Below, one piece after another: positions 41,573 to 50,071 of a stretch of 64,000 nt of DNA. Positions within the stretch are counted from its first letter, which is position 1, and each line of letters starts with the position of its first letter. A program made the position numbers and the translations under genes. Origin of the DNA: Mumia sp. ZJ1417 (GTDB taxonomy: Bacteria > Actinomycetota > Actinomycetes > Propionibacteriales > Nocardioidaceae); NCBI RefSeq assembly GCF_014127285.1, contig NZ_CP059901.1, positions 3,906,001 to 3,970,000 on the forward strand, written 5' to 3'. The notes under the pieces were generated by a model that worked only from the letters and a program-made list of their open reading frames with translations, was not told where the DNA came from and ran no database searches.

Positions 41573-42222
41573 CACGACATAGAAGCATCCTGGGTGGTCA
41601 CGGCGTGCATAACGGCGCCGCGCGCGTGCGCCACGACGAGGGCGACCGCACCCTCGACGTCGGCCGCGACCAGCGCGTCGTACAGGGCCGCGTGCTCGGC
41701 GTGGATGGGCGCCGGATCGGTGTGCTGGCGCATGAGCCAGCGCCGCCGTTCACCAATCGTCACCAGCACCTCGCCCACGATGGTCCCGCGGCCGAGCTCC
41801 TCGAGAACCTCGTGGAAGCGTGCATTGGCAACGACGGCCGCAGGCACGTCGCCCGCGGCGATGGAAGCTGCTGCCTCGGCGAGCACTTCGCGAAGCGGCT
41901 CGAGATCCGACGGCCGTGCGTAGGTCGCGAGCCTGCGCACGAGCACCGCCTCGAGCGCCCCGCCGACCTGCGCCAGATCGGCGATCTGCGCGGCGTCGTA
42001 GCTGCGCACGGCGATGCCTCGGGTCAGGCGGTCCTCGGCGAAGCCCTCGAGCACGAGCGCGTGGAGCGCCTCACGGACCGGCACGCGCGAGACGCCGAGC
42101 TCGCTGGCGATGGTGCGTTCGACGAGGCGGAAGCCGGGAGCGTACGCGCCGCTGGTGATGCGCGAGCGGAGCTCGTCGCGGACCTCCTCACGCAGGGGGC
42201 GAGACTGGGTGAGATCAGACAT
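41536..42222 (-). CDS. GntR-family regulator, FCD type (3' end altered)
   Basis: A 228-residue regulator starting at MSDLTQSRPLREEVRDELRS. The wHTH has GFRLVERTIASELGVSRVPVREALHAL, and the FCD domain has NARFHEVLEELG and HAEHAALYDALVAADVEGAV with metal-ligand His. The last 12 residues (CQAADARTSGTG) are antisense to the IS110 transposase end, so the original C-terminus was replaced when the element inserted. The FCD core is complete, so function may persist. Confidence 0.85.
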   Translation of the reverse strand: MSDLTQSRPLREEVRDELRSRITSGAYAPGFRLVERTIASELGVSRVPVREALHALVLEGFAEDRLTRGIAVRSYDAAQIADLAQVGGALEAVLVRRLATYARPSDLEPLREVLAEAAASIAAGDVPAAVVANARFHEVLEELGRGTIVGEVLVTIGERRRWLMRQHTDPAPIHAEHAALYDALVAADVEGAVALVVAHARGAVMHAVTTQDASMSCQAADARTSGTG

Positions 42223-42277
42223 GCCGCTGAGGGTATACCGGCCTGAGGACACGGGCTCGCCGGTCGACGTGGTTGGT

Positions 42278-42640
42278 TCAGCGCGCGTGCGGGTCGTCGC
42301 CGACGAGGCGGTGGAGGAGGTCATGGATGACCGGGTCGGCGAGCGAGTAGTAGATGCTGCGCCCGTCGCGTTCGGTCGAGACGGCCTCGGCAGCGCGCAG
42401 GACCCGCAGCGCCTGAGAGACGGTGCCCTCGCGGATGCCGGTCTGGTCGGCGAGGTCGGAGACTCTGATCGGGCCGGCGAAGTGGATGCGCAGCAGCAGG
42501 CGCAGACGCGTCGGGTCCGACATCAGGTCGAAGACCTTCGCCCATGCCTCGATGCTCGTCGTGGAGGTCGCCGACGACGACCGCGGGTCGACGACGGACT
42601 CGTCCTCGGGAGCGGGGTCGTGATCTGACACGTCCCGCAT
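42278..42640 (-). CDS. ArsR-family regulator
   Basis: A 120-residue protein; ATG 42640 chosen, GTG 42631 possible. The wHTH is VFDLMSDPTRLRLLLRIHFA then VSDLADQTGIREGTVSQALRVL. DGRSIYYSLADPVIHDLLHRLV ends in His and Asp residues like the alpha-5 metal site of NmtR/CzrA-type sensors. No Cys pair is seen in the DNA-binding helix. It is divergent from the DUF2243-CtaG pair, separated by a perfect 28-bp palindrome, and may control it in response to a metal. Confidence 0.85.
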   Translation of the reverse strand: MRDVSDHDPAPEDESVVDPRSSSATSTTSIEAWAKVFDLMSDPTRLRLLLRIHFAGPIRVSDLADQTGIREGTVSQALRVLRAAEAVSTERDGRSIYYSLADPVIHDLLHRLVGDDPHAR

Positions 42641-42660
42641 CCTTCCACAACGACGCACGG

Positions 42661-42688
42661 AGCCCCGGGACCGTACGGTCCCGGGGCT
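42661..42688. terminator. Perfect 28-bp palindrome, copy 1
   Basis: AGCCCCGGGACCGT and its exact complement. It lies between divergent genes, and a near-identical palindrome ends the DUF2243-CtaG pair at 44171-44198. It could be a bidirectional terminator or a dispersed element. Confidence 0.75.
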
Positions 42689-42767
42689 CTGTGGAGTGGT
42701 CGCCGGGCATGGCCGCACCTCGCCCGGGTACCAGATCGGGTGCCGCCGACGGAGGAGAGAGTTCTCG

Positions 42768-43331
42768 ATGACCACGTCCACCAGCTCGCGCGACGCGCGA
42801 CAGATCCCGGCAGACCGTCCTCCGTCGCTCGTCCTGCCGGGGATGGTCCTCGGGGCCGGGCTCGGAGGGTTCGTCGACGGGATCCTCCTGCACCAGATCT
42901 TGCAGTGGCACCACATGCTCACGTCGACGGGCACCGCGAACATCGACCTCCCTCCGTACCCGGCCGACACGGTGCACGGACTGGAGATCAACACCCTCTG
43001 GGACGGCATCTTCCATGCCACCACCTGGCTGCTGGTCCTGACCGGCCTCGCCCTCCTCTACTCGCGGGTCCAGCACTCGCGGGGGCGCGTGTGGGCCTCG
43101 CGTGCGCTGTGGGGCTGGGTGCTCGTCGGGTTCGGCGTCTTCAACCTCGTCGAGGGGACCGTGAACCACCACCTCCTCGGGATCCACCACGTGCGGAGCG
43201 GACCCCACGAGCTCGAGTGGGACCTCGGATTCCTCGCCCTGGGCGCGATTCTGGTGCTCGTCGGGTGGCTGCTCCAGCGCGGCGCCACGTTCTCTGACAC
43301 CGGCGCTCGAGGCGCGGCCGACCGGACATGA
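42768..43331 (+). CDS. DUF2243 family membrane protein
   Basis: A 187-residue protein with four membrane helices, starting at ATG 42768 behind GGAGGAGA. Conserved His/aromatic motifs line the helices: FVDGILLHQILQWHHML, LWDGIFHATTW and VEGTVNHHLLGIHHVR. DUF2243 proteins are of unknown function but often sit beside caa3/CtaG genes, and the His pairs suggest haem or copper binding. The stop overlaps the ctaG start (ATGA). Confidence 0.88.
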   Translation: MTTSTSSRDARQIPADRPPSLVLPGMVLGAGLGGFVDGILLHQILQWHHMLTSTGTANIDLPPYPADTVHGLEINTLWDGIFHATTWLLVLTGLALLYSRVQHSRGRVWASRALWGWVLVGFGVFNLVEGTVNHHLLGIHHVRSGPHELEWDLGFLALGAILVLVGWLLQRGATFSDTGARGAADRT

Positions 43332-44215
43332 TGCAGGTGAGCGGGATGCCGTGGACCGGGACGCTGGGGGCGAGCGTGCGTGCGCACGACCCCTCGGACG
43401 AGGAGGGGGCCGGTCGTCAGGTCCTCCAGGCGGTCACGACGTTCGGTCCGCTCGCGGTCGTGACGGTCCTCGCCCTCGCCTACGTCGTGGCTGCCGTCGC
43501 CGAGGGAGGCCGCCGCGGGTGGGCGAGCATGCGGACCGTCTCGTTCGTCGCAGGGTCGGCGGTCCTCCTGGTCGCCCTGTCGCCGGGGTTCGACCGCTAT
43601 GCCGACGCGAGCTTCGCCGGCCATGCCGCCCAGCACCTTCTCATCGCCATGCTCGCCCCGCTGCTTCTCGTCCTCGCCGCTCCGGTCACCCTTCTCCTCA
43701 GGGCCCTGCCCCATCGCGGCGCTGTGCGGGTGGGGCGGATGCTCCGCTCCCGGCCGGTCGGTCTCCTCACCTGTCCCGTCGTCGCCCTCGCCCTTAGCAG
43801 CGGCGGGCTCGTCCTGCTCTACTTCACCCCGTTGTACGACCTGAGCACCCGCAACGGGCTCGTGCACGGTCTCGTGCACCTCCACATGGTGCTGGCGGGC
43901 CTGCTCTTCGCCTGGGTCATCGCGGGCCTCGACCCGGCACCGCGGCGGGCGTCCGTGCCCGTACGGCTCGTGGTTCTCGGGCTGGCGATCCTCGTCCACG
44001 CCTTGGTCGCGCAGCTGCTTTACGCCGGTCTTCTGGTGCAGGTCCGCGAGCCGGTCGCGGAGATGCGGGCGGCGGGCAACCTCATGTACTTCGGCGGCGA
44101 CCTCATCGAGCTGCTGCTCGCCCTTGCTCTGCTCCTCACCTGGCGTACCAAGCACGGACGGGCGCACGAAGGCCCCGGGACCGTGCGGTCCCGGGGCCCT
44201 GTGGCGGTCAGCTGA
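43328..44215 (+). CDS. ctaG: Cytochrome c oxidase assembly protein, caa3-CtaG family
   Basis: A 295-residue membrane protein with about seven helices. AGHAAQHLLIAMLAPLLLVL has the conserved HxxQHLL-like segment, LVHGLVHLHMVLAGLLF and ILVHALVAQLLY carry further His residues, and GGDLIELLLALALL follows. It is proposed to assist copper insertion into cytochrome oxidase. The last residues (GPGTVRSRGPVAVS) are encoded by a 28-bp palindrome, so transcription may end within the gene's final codons. Confidence 0.88.
   Translation: MMQVSGMPWTGTLGASVRAHDPSDEEGAGRQVLQAVTTFGPLAVVTVLALAYVVAAVAEGGRRGWASMRTVSFVAGSAVLLVALSPGFDRYADASFAGHAAQHLLIAMLAPLLLVLAAPVTLLLRALPHRGAVRVGRMLRSRPVGLLTCPVVALALSSGGLVLLYFTPLYDLSTRNGLVHGLVHLHMVLAGLLFAWVIAGLDPAPRRASVPVRLVVLGLAILVHALVAQLLYAGLLVQVREPVAEMRAAGNLMYFGGDLIELLLALALLLTWRTKHGRAHEGPGTVRSRGPVAVS
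44171..44198. terminator. 28-bp palindrome, copy 2, in ctaG 3' end
   Basis: GGCCCCGGGACCGT then GCGGTCCCGGGGCC; arms are perfect except the centre. Nearly identical to 42661-42688. It lies 18 bases before the convergent fadB stop and probably ends transcription of both. Confidence 0.75.
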
Positions 44216-46417
44216 TCAGGCGAACTTCTCGCCCTTCGACGCCTTCTCGAGCAGCAGCGCCGGCGGGCTGAAGCGCTCGCCGTACGACGCAGCGAGCTCC
44301 TGCGCACGCTCGGTGAACGCCTCGACGCCGATCCGGCCGTCAGCAGCCTCGTACCCGTTGATGTACTGCAGCGCGCCGCCGTACAGCGGGGGGAAGCCGA
44401 TGCCGAAGATCGAGCCGATGTTGGCGTCGGCGACCGTACGGAGCACGCCCTCCTCGAGGCAGCGGACCGTCTCGATGGCCATGATGAACGTGTAGCGCTC
44501 CTGCATGTCCTCCCACGGGATCTCGGCGCCGTCCTTGCGGAACTGCGACAGACCCGACCAGAGGTGCTTCTTGGCGTCGGCCGGGTACTCGTAGAACCCG
44601 GCGCCGGCGGCCTTGCCCTTGCGATCCTGCGAGACCAGCGCGTTGATGACGTCCATCGCGGGGCTGTCCGGGAACGCCTTGCCCTCGCCCTCGGCGGCAG
44701 CCTTGGCCTCCGCGTTGATCTTCTGCGGGAGGGTGAGCGTGACCTCGTCGATCATCGCCAGCGGCGGGGCCGGGAAGCCCTTGGTCGTCGCGGCGCGCTC
44801 GATCGCGACCGGGTCGAGGCCCTCGGCGAGCATCTCGGCGCCCTCCATCGTGAGGGTGCCGAAGACGCGGCTGGTGAAGAACCCGCGGCTGTCGTTGACG
44901 ACGATCGGGGTCTTCTTGATCTGCTTGACGTAGTCGAGCGAGCGCGCGATGGCCTCGTCCGAAGTCTTCTCGCCCACGATGATCTCGACCAGCGGCATCT
45001 TGTCGACCGGCGAGAAGAAGTGGATCCCGATGAAGTCCTCGGGACGCTTCACGCCGTCGGCGAGGATCGTGATCGGCAGCGTCGACGTGTTGGAGCCGAG
45101 CAGCGCGTCCGACTTCACGACGGGCTCGAGATCGCCGAAGACCTGCTTCTTGAGGTCGACCGACTCGAAGACGGCCTCGATGACGAAGTCGCAGCCCTCG
45201 AGGTCGGCGTAGTCGGCGGTCGGGTGGATGCGCGCGAGGATCTCGTCACGCTTCTCCGCGGTCAGGCGGCCCTTCTCGACCTGCTTGTCGAGAAGATTGG
45301 TGCTGTAAGCCTTGCCCTTCTCGGCGGCCTCGATCGTGACGTCCTTGAGCACGACCTCGATGCCCGCGCGAGCGGACACGTATGCCACGCCGGCGCCCAT
45401 CATGCCCGCGCCGAGGATGGCGAGCTTGGTGGCCTTCGTCTTGTCGATGCCCGCCGGACGTGAGCCGCCGGCGTTGATGGCGTTGAGGTCGAAGAAGAAC
45501 GCCTGCGTCATGTTCTTGAACTGCTGGCCGGTGACCAGGTCCACGAAGTAGCGCGACTCGATCCGCGATGCGGTGTCGAAGTCGACCTGCGCACCCTCGA
45601 CGGCGGCCGCCATGATGTTGCGCGGCGCCTTCATCGGCGCGCCCTTGGTCTGCTTGCGCAGGTTCGACGGGAACGCGGGGAGGAACTGCGCGAGCTTCGG
45701 CGAGGACGGCGTGCCGCCCGGCATCCGGTAGCCCTTCTTGTCCCACGCCTGCGTGAACGCGTCGGCGTCGTCCTTGTGCGCGAGGATCCACGCCTTGGCG
45801 GCGGGGATCAGCTCGTCCTGCGTCGCGACGAGCGCGTCGACCAGGCCGGTCTCCATGGCACGGGCCGGCTTCATGCGCGGGCCCTGGAGGAGCACCTCCA
45901 TGAGCGCCTTCTGGAGGCCGAACATGCGCACCGTACGAGTCACGCCGCCACCGGCGGGCAGCAGGCCGAGGGTGACCTCGGGCAAGCCGATCTCGTAGCG
46001 GCCGTCGACCGCGACGCGGTGGTGCGTGGCCAGCGCGATCTCGAGACCGCCACCGAGGGCGGCGCCGTTGATCGCGGCGACGACGGGCTTGCCGAGCGTC
46101 TCGAGCGTGCGCAGCGTCGCCTTCATCGACTCGACCTCGGTGAAGACGGCCTCGGCGTCGGCCGGGGTCATCTGCGTCATGAGCTTGAGGTCGCCGCCGG
46201 CGAAGAAGGTGCTCTTGGCGCTGGCGACGATGACGCCGACGACGTCGTCCTTCTCGGCGACGAGCCGCTCGACGGCCTTGGCCATCGAGGACTGGTATGC
46301 CGCGTTCATCGTGTTGGCGCTCTGGTTCGGGTCGTCGAGGACCAGGGTGACGATGCCGTCCTCGCCACGCTCGTAACGGACGGCCTCGGCCGCCGACGGC
46401 ACAGTGTTGTCAGTCAT
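44216..46417 (-). CDS. fadB: Fatty-acid oxidation multifunctional enzyme (enoyl-CoA hydratase / 3-hydroxyacyl-CoA dehydrogenase)
   Basis: A 733-residue fusion starting at MTDNTVPSAAEAVRYERGED. The crotonase half (about 1-300) has LDDPNQSANTMNAAY and GAALGGGLEIALATHH. The dehydrogenase half has NAD-binding LAILGAGMMGAGVAYVSARA, catalytic HFFSPVDKMPLVEIIVG, and a C-terminal domain with GIGFPPLYGGALQYING. It hydrates enoyl-CoA and oxidises 3-hydroxyacyl-CoA in the beta-oxidation cycle. It follows fadA by 38 bases, and both are read from the promoter with TGACA-N7-TGTCA. Confidence 0.95.
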   Translation of the reverse strand: MTDNTVPSAAEAVRYERGEDGIVTLVLDDPNQSANTMNAAYQSSMAKAVERLVAEKDDVVGVIVASAKSTFFAGGDLKLMTQMTPADAEAVFTEVESMKATLRTLETLGKPVVAAINGAALGGGLEIALATHHRVAVDGRYEIGLPEVTLGLLPAGGGVTRTVRMFGLQKALMEVLLQGPRMKPARAMETGLVDALVATQDELIPAAKAWILAHKDDADAFTQAWDKKGYRMPGGTPSSPKLAQFLPAFPSNLRKQTKGAPMKAPRNIMAAAVEGAQVDFDTASRIESRYFVDLVTGQQFKNMTQAFFFDLNAINAGGSRPAGIDKTKATKLAILGAGMMGAGVAYVSARAGIEVVLKDVTIEAAEKGKAYSTNLLDKQVEKGRLTAEKRDEILARIHPTADYADLEGCDFVIEAVFESVDLKKQVFGDLEPVVKSDALLGSNTSTLPITILADGVKRPEDFIGIHFFSPVDKMPLVEIIVGEKTSDEAIARSLDYVKQIKKTPIVVNDSRGFFTSRVFGTLTMEGAEMLAEGLDPVAIERAATTKGFPAPPLAMIDEVTLTLPQKINAEAKAAAEGEGKAFPDSPAMDVINALVSQDRKGKAAGAGFYEYPADAKKHLWSGLSQFRKDGAEIPWEDMQERYTFIMAIETVRCLEEGVLRTVADANIGSIFGIGFPPLYGGALQYINGYEAADGRIGVEAFTERAQELAASYGERFSPPALLLEKASKGEKFA

Positions 46418-46455
46418 GTGAATCTGCTCCGTGTGTGAGTCGGTGGGCGAGGGGG

Positions 46456-47667
46456 TCAGAGACGCTCGACGACAGTGGCGATGCCCATGCCGCCACCGAC
46501 GCACAGGGTCGCGACGCCGTAGCGCTGGTCGCGACGCTCGAGCTCGTCGACGAGAGTGCCGATAATCATTGCGCCGGTCGCGCCGAGCGGGTGACCGAGA
46601 GCGATCGCGCCGCCGTTGACGTTGACGATGTCGTGCGGGACCGACATGTCCTTCATGAAGCGCAGGACAACCGCGGCGAACGCCTCGTTCATCTCGAACA
46701 GGTCGATGTCGCTCGCCTCGAGGCCGGCCTTGGCCAGCGCCTTGCGGGTCGCCGGCGCGGGGCCGGTGAGCATGATCGTCGGCTCGGAGCCGGAGACGGC
46801 GGTCGCCAGGATGCGCGCACGCGGGGTCAGGCCGTTGCGCTTGCCTGCCTCCTCGTTGCCGATGACGACGATCGCCGCGCCGTCCACGATGCCCGAGCTG
46901 TTGCCGGCGTGGTGGACGTGGTTGATCTTCTCGACCTCGTGGTACTTCTCGAGCGCGACGGCGTCGAACCCGCCGAAGTTGCCGATCGCCTCGAACGACG
47001 GCGCCAGGCTGGCCAGCGACTCGGCGGTCGTGCCGGGGCGGACGAACTCGTCGTGGTCGAGGATCGTGAGGCCGTTGATGTCCGTCACCGGGACGACGGA
47101 CTTGGCGAAGTAGCCGTTGGCGATCGCCTTGGCGGCACGCGCCTGCGACTCGGCCGCGTACGTGTCGACGTCGGTACGAGTGAAGCCCTCGATCGTCGCG
47201 ATGAGGTCGGCGCCGATGCCCTGCGGCACGAAGTCGGTGTCGAACGCGGTCTGCGGATCCATTGCCCAGGCGCCGCCGTCGGAGGCCATCGGCACGCGGC
47301 TCATGGACTCGACACCGCCGGCGAGGATCAGGTCTTCCCAGCCGGAGCGCACACGCTGCGCGGCCTGGTTGACGGCCTCGAGACCCGAGGCGCAGAAGCG
47401 GTTGAGCTGGACACCGGCGACGGTGTCGGGGAGGCCGGCAGCGAGCGCGGCGGTCTTCGCGATGTCGGCGCCCTGGTCACCGACGGGCGTGACACAGCCG
47501 AGGACGACGTCCTCGACCTGTCCGGCGTCCAGCGTCGGATTGCGCTTCTGGACCTCCTCGAGGAGGCCGGTCACGAGGCTGATGGGCTTCACCTCGTGCA
47601 GGGATCCGGTCTTCTTGCCGCGCCCGCGCGGGGTGCGGATCGCGTCGTAGATGAATGCCTCAGTCAT
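46456..47667 (-). CDS. fadA: Acetyl-CoA acyltransferase (3-ketoacyl-CoA thiolase)
   Basis: A 403-residue thiolase. The nucleophilic Cys is in [13 protein letters not shown], the His is in [15 protein letters not shown], and the second Cys is in [31 protein letters not shown] is a typical N-terminus. It cleaves 3-ketoacyl-CoA to acetyl-CoA in beta-oxidation and works with FadB. It leads the operon; the upstream spacer carries two palindromes described separately. Confidence 0.95.
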   Translation of the reverse strand: MTEAFIYDAIRTPRGRGKKTGSLHEVKPISLVTGLLEEVQKRNPTLDAGQVEDVVLGCVTPVGDQGADIAKTAALAAGLPDTVAGVQLNRFCASGLEAVNQAAQRVRSGWEDLILAGGVESMSRVPMASDGGAWAMDPQTAFDTDFVPQGIGADLIATIEGFTRTDVDTYAAESQARAAKAIANGYFAKSVVPVTDINGLTILDHDEFVRPGTTAESLASLAPSFEAIGNFGGFDAVALEKYHEVEKINHVHHAGNSSGIVDGAAIVVIGNEEAGKRNGLTPRARILATAVSGSEPTIMLTGPAPATRKALAKAGLEASDIDLFEMNEAFAAVVLRFMKDMSVPHDIVNVNGGAIALGHPLGATGAMIIGTLVDELERRDQRYGVATLCVGGGMGIATVVERL

Positions 47668-47716
47668 GGCGGTCCTTCGTTCGTTGACGACCCGGCAAAG
47701 TAGGTGTCCAAAGAAA

Positions 47717-47777
47717 GTTACTTGCGAGTAACGAGTAAGTCAATGATACCCACACCACTATGACAGCACGACTGTCA
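47717..47777. promoter_or_regulatory. fadA upstream palindromes
   Basis: GTTACTTGCGAGTAAC (47717-47732) has 6-bp perfect arms, a TetR-like site 50 bases before the fadA start. TGACAGCACGACTGTCA (47761-47777) has 6-bp perfect arms and shares TGACA-N7-TGTCA with two palindromes at 52.5 kb. The spacer 47668-47802 thus carries two independent candidate operators. Confidence 0.65.
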
Positions 47778-47802
47778 CGGTGCCAAGACGCCGGGAGGCC
47801 AC

Positions 47803-48681
47803 TCAGGGACGGGCCGGACGGCTCCACTCGCCGATGAGGCTCTGGAGCGCCGTGATCAGCGCGACCGGCTGGTCGAGCATGATGTGGTGCCCCGCATCTG
47901 GGACCACCGTGACCGGAACATGCCCGCCCAGACGCTCGGCGACGGTCGACGTGATGTCCGTGGTCGCGAGCCCCCGCTCACCCCGGATCAGCGCGGTTGG
48001 GCACACGGTCTTCGCCAGGTCCTCGGGCTCCATCTGGGCGCCGAAGAACACGTTCGGATCGAACTTCCAGGTCCAGCCGCCCTCGACCTCGCGGACGGAG
48101 GCCGGCGCCAGGTGGTCGCGAACGTACGGTAGCGCCGGGCCGTCCTCGGGAAGGGGGCGGAAGCGGGCGACGACGGCCTCGCGCGACGGATAGACCTTGT
48201 TGCCGGGGGCGTGCCTGCCGGACGCCCGCCAGGCACGTGCCTCGGGAGACATCTGCTGGACCGGTGAGTCGATCGCACAGACTCCCGCGAGACGCACGCC
48301 GTGCTCGCGCGCGGCGGTCAGCACGACGAACCCGCCCATGCTGTGACCGATCACGGCGGGCTTCTCGCCCGAGCGCGCCGCCTCTGCGTCGGCGACCGCG
48401 AGCACCTCGGCGGCGTACGTCTCCAGGTCGTACGAGGCTCGCCGGTCGGACTCGCCGTGCCCCGACAGGTCGAGCGCGACCACGCGGTGGGCGGCGGTCA
48501 GGAACGGGGCGACGTGGTCCCACCAGCCGGCGTGCGCTGCACCGCCGTGCACGAGGACGACGACCGGCGCCCCGGCCCTCCCCCATGCCCGGTACGTGAT
48601 CCGAGCTCCCTCGACCTTGACCTCACGCTCGTCGTACGGCGTCGCGACCGCCTCGGCGAACCAGCGGGGCACCCCGGACAT
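47803..48681 (-). CDS. Alpha/beta hydrolase
   Basis: A 292-residue hydrolase. VVVLVHGGAAHAGWWDHVAP is the oxyanion strand, the nucleophile Ser is in VIGHSMGGFVV, and the His is in PDAGHHIMLDQP. The lid region (about 140-200) is typical of esterases and epoxide-hydrolase relatives. It is 49 bases downstream of a MerR gene on the same strand, likely co-transcribed with it. Substrate unknown; an ester or thioester in lipid catabolism is plausible. Confidence 0.88.
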   Translation of the reverse strand: MSGVPRWFAEAVATPYDEREVKVEGARITYRAWGRAGAPVVVLVHGGAAHAGWWDHVAPFLTAAHRVVALDLSGHGESDRRASYDLETYAAEVLAVADAEAARSGEKPAVIGHSMGGFVVLTAAREHGVRLAGVCAIDSPVQQMSPEARAWRASGRHAPGNKVYPSREAVVARFRPLPEDGPALPYVRDHLAPASVREVEGGWTWKFDPNVFFGAQMEPEDLAKTVCPTALIRGERGLATTDITSTVAERLGGHVPVTVVPDAGHHIMLDQPVALITALQSLIGEWSRPARP

Positions 48682-48730
48682 GACGCCTCCTCAACGACGA
48701 ACGACCCATGCAGATGGTTGCGCCGACACA

Positions 48731-49447
48731 CTACGTGCGGCGACGCACCGTCTCGCGCTTGGTCTCGTTGACCGCACTCTCGTACGCGGTGACCAACGCC
48801 TGCACGGTCAGCGGCTTGAAGCGCTCGACCATCGCGGTGATCGCCTCGGCGGACTCGCCGCTCGCGCGATAGTGCGGCAGAACCTTCTGGCGGAAGATGT
48901 CGGTCAGCTCCTGGGCGATGTCACGGGCGTGGGACTCGAAGAGACGCTCGGCCTCGACCGCCGCGTCGAGCGGGAGCCCGAGGTCGATCATCGCCACCCC
49001 GACCGACAGGTGCGCAGGTGAGACCCGGAAGACGTCCTCGTCCGGGGTGGGCTCGACGACGCGCAGCGCGACGAGCAGCTCGACGTCGTCGTCGCTGAGC
49101 GGGCGACCGGCGCGGGCCTCGAGGACCTCGCGCGCAACGGTCTCGGGGAGGTCCGACAACCACGGGGCGAGCATCGTCCGCTGGAGGGCGACGTCGGCGG
49201 GCGAGGCCGTCGCAGGGAGCCGCTCCAGGTAGCCCTCGATCGCCGAGAGCGTGAAGCCGTGCGCCTGGAGCTCGCGCACCAGTTCGAGGCGGGCCAGGTG
49301 GTCGGGCCCATAGAAACCGTTGCGGCCCTCTCGTACGGGCGGAGGGATGAGCCCACGGCCCGCGTAGAAGCGGATCGTACGGACAGTCATGCCGACCCGG
49401 TCGGCGAGCTGCTCGACCGTCATCCGCTCAGACGTTGACTGGGACAT
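48731..49447 (-). CDS. MerR-family transcriptional regulator
   Basis: A 238-residue regulator. The wHTH is MTVEQLADRVGMTVRTIRFY then YAGRGLIPPPVREGRNGFYG, with RLELVRELQAHGFTLSAIEGYL continuing. The long C-terminal half (about 90-238) is helical and lacks the metal Cys residues, so it probably senses an organic ligand such as an acyl-CoA. A GGACATGTCC palindrome overlaps its start codon. It is a candidate regulator for the fatty-acid genes around it. Confidence 0.9.
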   Translation of the reverse strand: MSQSTSERMTVEQLADRVGMTVRTIRFYAGRGLIPPPVREGRNGFYGPDHLARLELVRELQAHGFTLSAIEGYLERLPATASPADVALQRTMLAPWLSDLPETVAREVLEARAGRPLSDDDVELLVALRVVEPTPDEDVFRVSPAHLSVGVAMIDLGLPLDAAVEAERLFESHARDIAQELTDIFRQKVLPHYRASGESAEAITAMVERFKPLTVQALVTAYESAVNETKRETVRRRT

Positions 49448-49519
49448 GTCCGCACCTTAGACCGCGCGACTCAGACCGGCGCCCACCGGAACTCGGCGTC
49501 CCCCAGCCCTCGCCGCTAG

Positions 49520-49559
49520 GTCATACGGATCGGGGGTTCCAGCCCTCGATCCGTATGAC
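49520..49559. terminator. Hairpin with 17-bp stem
   Basis: GTCATACGGATCGGGGG pairs with CCCTCGATCCGTATGAC with one mismatch and a short loop. It lies downstream of the stress-protein stop and upstream of the MerR gene, so it probably ends the stress-protein transcript. Confidence 0.85.
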
Positions 49560-49585
49560 GTCCCGGCCGCGCTTCCCGCGATCCG

Positions 49586-50005
49586 TCAGGCAGCACCCAT
49601 GGGCAGGATCACGACGGGGCACGGCGCGGTACGGGCGAGCACGTCGCTGACCGAGCCGAGCGCGTTGTGCCGGATCGAGGACGTGCCGTGGCTCCCGATG
49701 ACGAGCATCTGCGCGCCGGCCGCCTCCGAGAGCAGCACGTCGACCGGCATGCCCTTGTGCACCCCGACGGTCACCTCGGCGTCGCCGTCGTGGAGCGCGG
49801 CCACCTCGGCCGTCTCGGCGGCGATCCGCTCACCGTCGGCGATCGTCTCGACCGAGGAGCGCGTGGAGTCGACGGTGACCACGACCCGTACGGCCGCGCC
49901 GCGCAGATCCGCCTCGGTCATCGCCCAGTGGAGCGCGCGCCGAGCGCCTGCGGAGCCGTCGCTGCCGACGAGGATCGTGCCGGTCTTCTGAGGAGATTCG
50001 CTCAT
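49586..50005 (-). CDS. Universal stress protein (single UspA domain)
   Basis: A 139-residue protein starting at MSESPQKTGTILVGSDGSAG. The UspA ATP-binding loop is VIGSHGTSSIRHNALGSVS, and ALHWAMTEADLRGA is the first helix. It is cytoplasmic and follows the acyl-CoA dehydrogenase gene by 66 bases on the same strand. It ends before a strong hairpin. Specific stress unknown. Confidence 0.92.
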   Translation of the reverse strand: MSESPQKTGTILVGSDGSAGARRALHWAMTEADLRGAAVRVVVTVDSTRSSVETIADGERIAAETAEVAALHDGDAEVTVGVHKGMPVDVLLSEAAGAQMLVIGSHGTSSIRHNALGSVSDVLARTAPCPVVILPMGAA

Positions 50006-50071
50006 GGCGCCATCCTGTCGGGTCCGCGAGCCGCAAGCGACCCCGAAAGCCGCACCATCCGTACGGCCGCG

